This document shows, in pieces, positions 4,243 through 8,331 of a stretch of 8,331 bases of DNA. How positions within the stretch are numbered: the first letter of the stretch is position 1; every line of letters begins with the position of its first letter. A program made the position numbers and the translations under genes. The stretch covers positions 1 to 8,331 of the forward strand of contig JAJQFK010000244.1 of NCBI GenBank assembly GCA_021201175.1, given 5' to 3'. Source of the DNA: Candidatus Gastranaerophilales bacterium. Its GTDB lineage: Bacteria > Cyanobacteriota > Vampirovibrionia > Gastranaerophilales > Gastranaerophilaceae. Under the pieces are notes generated by a model. The model was not told the DNA's origin, did not search any database, and saw only the letters and a program-made list of their open reading frames with translations.

Positions 4243-6444
4243 TTACATGCTTTTTATATTATCATACAAAGTTTTGACTTTATTTGCCCAATCACCGCCA
4301 ACACAGTAATGATTACCGATTGCTGAAACGTTGTCTATATCAACGGCATTGACATCAGAATATCTGGAACTGTATGCCGCAAGATTTTTAGCTATGGCGT
4401 CAAGTCCTTTTTCTACAGATGAATATGAAGCAAAAGTATATCCGGTGCTTGTATTTACAGAGCCTGCATCACCTGTTCCGGTAACACCGCCGAAGTTATT
4501 GCTTGTTACAGCCAGATTGCTTGTTCCGTAGCCTGATTCAAGACATATTATAGCTGCAAAGAACTCGGGTTCTATATTGTATTGTTCCGCAATTTGAGAA
4601 ACAAGTGCTTCTTTTCCTTCTAAGGCGCCGCCACTCTTAAATAATCCTTCCGGCAGCGAGGATACGGCATAGTCTTTTTTAGTTTTTTCCGCTTTCTTTT
4701 CATTAATCTTTGTATCTATGTCGTTAAGTGCACTTTGTGCGTTTTCTAATTCGCTGTTTGCTGTTTGCAGCTCTGATTCTTGTACTTTTTGAATATTCTC
4801 ATTCGCTGTATTATAAGCTTCAAGTGCTGTTTTGGTTTCATCATCGCAATTTGCAAGTATTTGCTGTTGAATACTTGTTTTTGATATTTTGAGCGTATTA
4901 AGTGCATCTTCGTTAGTACTTAATGAAGATTCAAGTTCTTTCTTTTCGCTGTTTAATGTTTTTAATTTATTTTCATCTTCAGTTAGAGTTTGTTTGGCTT
5001 GTTCCAGTTGTTCTTCTACTTCTGCCGCTTTTTCTTCTGCTTCTTCGCTGTCAGAATCTTTTAGTATGGCTAAAGTAGATTCAAGCGACGATATATTTGA
5101 TTTATCTGCGGTAATTTGTGATTCTTGCTTAGATATTTCTGAATCTTTTCTATTTACGCTTGTTTTAATTGCAGATATATCATTTTCTTTATTTGTAATA
5201 TCATTCTGATTATTTGTCATTTGTTCTTTTAATTCATCAGAAATTTTTTCATCATTTTTAACCGCTTCTTCATAAGCTTCTTTTGCTGTTTCACAATCTT
5301 GTTTAGCCTGTTTTACGGCTTCATTTTCGCCCGAATAAATATCTTCAATATTTTTTCTTGCGGTATCTACATCATTGGATTTTTTAGTCCGCTCTTTTTC
5401 CAGTTCTTCTAATGTCATACTATCAGAAACATTCGTATCGGAAGATGAAGCGGTACTTCCCGAATACGATGAGCCGCCGGTGGAATAACTTCCTCCACCT
5501 GATGAACCTGTGTTTGATGTACCCGTATTGGAAGTTGTTCCGGAAGATGAATCAGAAGAAGGTTTAACCTCTGTAATTTCTGCGTTTGTATCTGTTGAGT
5601 GATTCAAATCCTTATCGTATGAAAAACTCCCGTCAATTATTGCATCTACTGCCTTTTTGACATCGTTTTCGGTTAATTCGGAGGAATCTCCGTCATAACC
5701 TATTATAAATTCTTCAAATTTTGATTTTTCGTCATCGGATAAAACTCCGTCACCGTCAGTATCCAATGTTTTCAGTACTGTTTTATTTTCATAAGCTTTT
5801 TCAAGTAAATCATTAACGCTGCCATTTTTATTTTCTGATAAATCATCTAAATTAAAAGTTCCGTTTTGAATATCTTCCATTACGTCCATTAATTTTTCCA
5901 GAGAAATAGAAGATGTTTCTTCGTCAGCAATACCGTTTAAAAATGTGTTAATCTCATCTTGTTTTAATTCGCCGCTGTTATCGGTATCAAGTGCATTAAT
6001 AAAGTCATCATTTGCGAACGCTTCATTAATCATGCCGGTCATAAATGAAGAAACATCTTCATTATAATTTTCGCCATCGGCTATACCGGCAAAAAGACTT
6101 CCCTCTGATTCATTTGTATTTGCAGTTACGGAATCTGACACGTTTGAATTATTAGTTTGGGCGGTTTCTGTGACACCCTGAGAAGACGAATCTTCTTCAT
6201 CTTCTTCCGGTTCCACCAATTTTCCGTTTACGAATTCCATTTCCATAAGTTCATTAATATCTTTTGACATTACCGAACAATCTAACCCGACTTCATCAAT
6301 CAGATAATCTTTAAATTCACTACTGTATCTGAATATGTTAATTTCAGGAGATGAAGATGAAACTAAATTCAATTTTTCATCAGAGCCTTCTAATTTTTCT
6401 TCAAGATAACTGATAAAACCGGTTTTGATAGAATTAAAATCCAT
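4243..6444 (-). CDS. EF-hand / coiled-coil protein with C-terminal glucosaminidase-type (GH73-like) peptidoglycan hydrolase domain
   Basis: This 733-residue protein has five regions. Residues 1-76 are an unrecognised segment with no signal peptide, followed by an acidic Ser/Thr stretch. Residues 147-280 hold two duplicated EF-hand modules; the canonical calcium loops are DTDNSGELKQDE (153-164) and DTDGDGVLSDDE (228-239). Residues about 296-345 are a Ser/Gly/Thr linker. Residues about 345-595 are a long Glu/Lys/Gln-rich coiled coil. Residues about 608-733 resemble glucosaminidase domains of the FlgJ/GH73 type: CLESGYGTSN with likely catalytic Glu636, NNFGGV, a Y..YSS segment and the terminal GGDWANKVKTLY. 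These enzymes cut glycan strands of peptidoglycan. The coiled coil recalls regulated hydrolases such as PcsB or EnvC, but the catalytic domain differs. The start is supported by AAGGG 7 bases upstream (6452-6456). Lack of a Sec signal suggests another export route (flagellar-type, type I, phage-like lysis) or an unrecognised one. Domain calls are firm for EF-hands and coiled coil, good for the hydrolase. Confidence 0.9.
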   Translation of the reverse strand: MDFNSIKTGFISYLEEKLEGSDEKLNLVSSSSPEINIFRYSSEFKDYLIDEVGLDCSVMSKDINELMEMEFVNGKLVEPEEDEEDSSSQGVTETAQTNNSNVSDSVTANTNESEGSLFAGIADGENYNEDVSSFMTGMINEAFANDDFINALDTDNSGELKQDEINTFLNGIADEETSSISLEKLMDVMEDIQNGTFNLDDLSENKNGSVNDLLEKAYENKTVLKTLDTDGDGVLSDDEKSKFEEFIIGYDGDSSELTENDVKKAVDAIIDGSFSYDKDLNHSTDTNAEITEVKPSSDSSSGTTSNTGTSNTGSSGGGSYSTGGSSYSGSTASSSDTNVSDSMTLEELEKERTKKSNDVDTARKNIEDIYSGENEAVKQAKQDCETAKEAYEEAVKNDEKISDELKEQMTNNQNDITNKENDISAIKTSVNRKDSEISKQESQITADKSNISSLESTLAILKDSDSEEAEEKAAEVEEQLEQAKQTLTEDENKLKTLNSEKKELESSLSTNEDALNTLKISKTSIQQQILANCDDETKTALEAYNTANENIQKVQESELQTANSELENAQSALNDIDTKINEKKAEKTKKDYAVSSLPEGLFKSGGALEGKEALVSQIAEQYNIEPEFFAAIICLESGYGTSNLAVTSNNFGGVTGTGDAGSVNTSTGYTFASYSSVEKGLDAIAKNLAAYSSRYSDVNAVDIDNVSAIGNHYCVGGDWANKVKTLYDNIKSM

Positions 6445-6460
6445 ACTTTTACCCTTTTCT

Positions 6461-6476
6461 TATAACACATGTTATA
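6461..6476. promoter_or_regulatory. 16-base palindrome, candidate operator at the hydrolase promoter
   Basis: TATAACA-CA-TGTTATA has perfect 7-base half-sites around a 2-base centre. It sits in the divergent region between the hydrolase gene and secA. It covers the candidate -10 of the hydrolase gene (TATAAC on the minus strand, 6471-6476) and the predicted start near 6464. A protein bound here would block that promoter. It is about 82 bases upstream of the secA -10, so an effect on secA is less obvious. AT-rich palindromes arise by chance, so the regulatory role is inference. Confidence 0.4.
6471..6476 (-). promoter_or_regulatory. Candidate -10 element of the hydrolase gene
   Basis: On the minus strand this reads TATAAC (five of six). 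Transcription would begin near 6464 and leave a 20-base leader with the AAGGG ribosome site intact. The alternative TATAAG at 6459-6464 would start transcription inside the ribosome site, so it is less likely. No good -35 is visible 16-18 bases upstream. Confidence 0.35.
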
Positions 6477-6557
6477 TATCGGCATAATTTTTTAAAACTT
6501 TAATCTTCTTAATTTCTTCATATTTAAGTAAGTTAGACTTTAAAAAAAACATTTATA

Positions 6558-6566
6558 TGTTAAAAT
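6558..6566 (+). promoter_or_regulatory. Candidate extended -10 promoter of secA
   Basis: TGT-TAAAAT is an extended -10 element with a five-of-six hexamer. The predicted start is near 6573, giving a leader of about 23 bases that keeps both possible ribosome sites, GGAG (6582-6585) and AGGG (6589-6592). The -35 region is poor, as is usual for extended -10 promoters. Confidence 0.4.
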
Positions 6567-6595
6567 TATATTTATATTGACGGAGATTAGGGAAA

Positions 6596-8331
6596 ATGAT
6601 TGACTTTCTTATAAAGCTATTCGGGGATCCGAATAATAACAAAATAAAAAAAATGATGCCGATTGTTGAGCATATAAATGCATTAGAACCTGAAATTATA
6701 AAATTAACAGATGAAGAACTAAGAAATAAAACTCTGGAATTTAAAAAAATTCTTGAACAAAGACCGGTATCTAACGATATAAAAAAAGACAGGGAACTTG
6801 AAAAACATGCCATGGATGCAATTTTACCCGAAGCCTTTGCAGTTGTTCGAGAAGCAGGAAAAAGAGTACTTAATATGCGGCATTTTGATGTTCAATTACT
6901 CGGGGGGATTTTCTTGCACGAAGGTCAAATAGCAGAAATGAGAACCGGTGAAGGTAAAACACTTGTTGCAACATTACCTGCTTATTTGAATGCACTTACC
7001 GGTAAAGGTGTTCATATTGTTACCGTTAATGATTATCTCGCCCAAAGGGACAGCGAATGGATGGGGAAAATCTTTAAGTTCCTTGGACTTTCCGTTGGTG
7101 TGATTCTTTCCGGTATGAACAGCTATGATGATTTTGAAAAAAAGAAACAGGCTTATAATTGTGATATTACATACGGGACAAATAATGAATTCGGTTTTGA
7201 TTATTTACGCGATAATATGGCAACTTCTTTAGAACAGAGAGTTCAAAGACCTTATAATTATGCGATTATAGATGAAGTGGACAGTATTCTTATAGATGAA
7301 GCCAGAACTCCGCTTATCATCAGCGGAAGATTGGATAAATCCGCTGAAATGTACAGGACTATGGCTGCTGTTGCTCCTCAGCTTGAAAAAAATAAACATT
7401 ATGAAGTTGATGAAAAAAATAAAAATGTTATCCTTACGGAAGAAGGTATAGATAGAGCACAGGAAATTCTTGAAATTAAAGACTTGTTTGATATAAATAA
7501 TCAATATGCACATCATCTGCTCCAAGCATTAAAAGCAAAAGAACTTTTTAATATAAATACCGATTATATTGTCAAAGACGGTCAAGTTATTATAGTAGAT
7601 GAATTTACAGGCAGATTAATGGAAGGCAGACGTTGGTCGGACGGTTTACATCAGGCAGTGGAAGCAAAAGAAGCTGTCCAAATTCAAGATGAAACTCAAA
7701 CCCTTGCAAGTATTACTTTCCAAAATTTATTCAGGCTTTATCCTAAGCTTGCCGGCATGACCGGTACTGCTATGACAGAAGAAGCAGAGTTCGGTAAAAT
7801 ATATAACCTTGAAGTAACCAGAATTCCTACAAACAAAACTGATATAAGAATTGATTTGCCTGATATTATTTATAAAACAGAAAAAGTTAAATACCTTGCC
7901 GTAGTTGAAGAAATAATAAAAATGCATAAATCCGGCAGACCCGTGCTAGTCGGTACTATAAGCATTGAAAAATCAGAACTTGTTTCCGCACTCCTAAAAC
8001 AGCGCGGAATTAAACATAATATCTTAAATGCAAAACACCACGAAAAGGAAGCATATATTATTGCACAGGCAGGAAGATACGGCGCTGTTACAATAGCCAC
8101 AAATATGGCAGGACGAGGAACCGATATACTTTTGGGCGGTAATCCCGAATATCTTGCAAAAGAAGAACTAACATCAAAAGGAATAACTCCTGAAAATAAG
8201 GATTACGAAAATATAAAAAATAATATTCTCGATAAAACCAGAAAAATAACAGAAGAAGAACATACAAGAGTATTTGAAGCCGGAGGCCTCCACGTGATTG
8301 GTACGGAACGTCTTGCTTCAGGACGTTTAGA
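6596..8331 (+). CDS. secA: Protein translocase ATPase SecA, N-terminal 578 residues (cut by window edge)
   Basis: SecA is the cytoplasmic and membrane-bound motor that pushes unfolded preproteins through SecYEG using ATP. The frame is open from ATG 6596 to the window end. Visible motifs are Walker A MRTGEGKT (115-122), the conserved VTVNDYLAQRD (142-152), the TYGTNNEFGFDYLRDNM block (192-208), Walker B IIDEVDS (224-230) followed by ILIDEARTPLIISG, the preprotein cross-linking region start, EFTGRLMEGRRWSDGLHQA (336-354), KLAGMTGTA (384-392), TNMAGRGTDILLGGN (502-516) and HVIGTER (566-572). An extra segment between LLGGN and EAGGLHV (about 517-560) matches the longer insert found in cyanobacterial-type and some other SecAs. 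Immediately after HVIGTER the sequence reads LASGRL where most SecAs have HESRRID. The rest (motif VI, helical scaffold, C-terminal zinc tail) lies beyond the window. This is the general SecA by length and motifs; whether a second SecA exists cannot be seen. Confidence 0.95.
   Translation, partial: MIDFLIKLFGDPNNNKIKKMMPIVEHINALEPEIIKLTDEELRNKTLEFKKILEQRPVSNDIKKDRELEKHAMDAILPEAFAVVREAGKRVLNMRHFDVQLLGGIFLHEGQIAEMRTGEGKTLVATLPAYLNALTGKGVHIVTVNDYLAQRDSEWMGKIFKFLGLSVGVILSGMNSYDDFEKKKQAYNCDITYGTNNEFGFDYLRDNMATSLEQRVQRPYNYAIIDEVDSILIDEARTPLIISGRLDKSAEMYRTMAAVAPQLEKNKHYEVDEKNKNVILTEEGIDRAQEILEIKDLFDINNQYAHHLLQALKAKELFNINTDYIVKDGQVIIVDEFTGRLMEGRRWSDGLHQAVEAKEAVQIQDETQTLASITFQNLFRLYPKLAGMTGTAMTEEAEFGKIYNLEVTRIPTNKTDIRIDLPDIIYKTEKVKYLAVVEEIIKMHKSGRPVLVGTISIEKSELVSALLKQRGIKHNILNAKHHEKEAYIIAQAGRYGAVTIATNMAGRGTDILLGGNPEYLAKEELTSKGITPENKDYENIKNNILDKTRKITEEEHTRVFEAGGLHVIGTERLASGRL

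Noticed and set aside
4889..5209. Open frame on the plus strand opposite the coiled-coil region
   Set aside because: It is antisense to a strongly supported coding region. Its Ser/Phe/Leu-rich composition is simply the complement of Glu/Lys/Ser codons, and it has no ribosome site.
7229..8100. Open frames on the minus strand inside secA
   Set aside because: They overlap intact, motif-rich SecA coding sequence. Their Phe/Ile/Tyr-rich translations are typical antisense artefacts of AT-rich genes.

Overview
This is an AT-rich bacterial window carrying seven genes: five complete ones, one running off the left edge and one running off the right edge. Base composition, Shine-Dalgarno sites, sigma70-type promoters and gene families all say bacterium. 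My best guess at lineage is a gut non-photosynthetic cyanobacterial relative (Gastranaerophilales/Vampirovibrionia, 'Melainabacteria'). That guess rests on general style: AT-rich coding, a clostridial/Thermotoga-like class II aldolase, a long insert in SecA, and an EF-hand/coiled-coil/glucosaminidase protein. It is an inference, and an AT-rich Firmicute-like or other uncultured gut lineage is not excluded.

Left block, minus strand (1-2283). An ABC transporter ATPase of the OppD/DppD type (1330-2283) is followed by a secreted TPR protein (594-1271) and then by the N-terminal part of a two-helix membrane protein (1-419). No permease or binding-protein gene of the peptide transporter is beside the ATPase here. 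Each of the three genes has its own recognisable promoter-like sequence, so they are co-directional but need not be one operon. The ATPase promoter is placed so that transcription would begin at the ATG, which suggests a leaderless mRNA.

Centre, plus strand (2455-4218). A class II fructose-1,6-bisphosphate aldolase gene has a strong Shine-Dalgarno site in front of a cluster of ATG codons and ends at a textbook intrinsic terminator. A small exported protein of unknown function follows, with its own TATAAT promoter. Two overlapping inverted repeats lie just upstream of that promoter.

Right block (4243-8331). A 733-residue minus-strand protein combines an unrecognised N-terminal segment, two duplicated EF-hand modules, a Ser/Gly/Thr linker, a long coiled coil and a C-terminal glucosaminidase-type (GH73/FlgJ-like) domain. 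It has no Sec signal peptide. Divergent from it is secA, cut at the window end after 578 codons, with an unusual change in the normally near-invariant block after HVIGTER. A 16-base palindrome covers the likely start of transcription of the hydrolase gene.

Taken together these are housekeeping genes (aldolase, SecA) interspersed with cell-envelope and exported proteins. I see no rRNA, tRNA, CRISPR array, transposase or phage gene. No stretch longer than 300 bases lacks a gene: the largest gaps are 2284-2516 (divergent promoters), 3486-3699 (terminator, inverted repeats, promoter), 420-593 and 6445-6595. The most interesting item is the multi-domain hydrolase. I did not find a convincing new multi-gene system.
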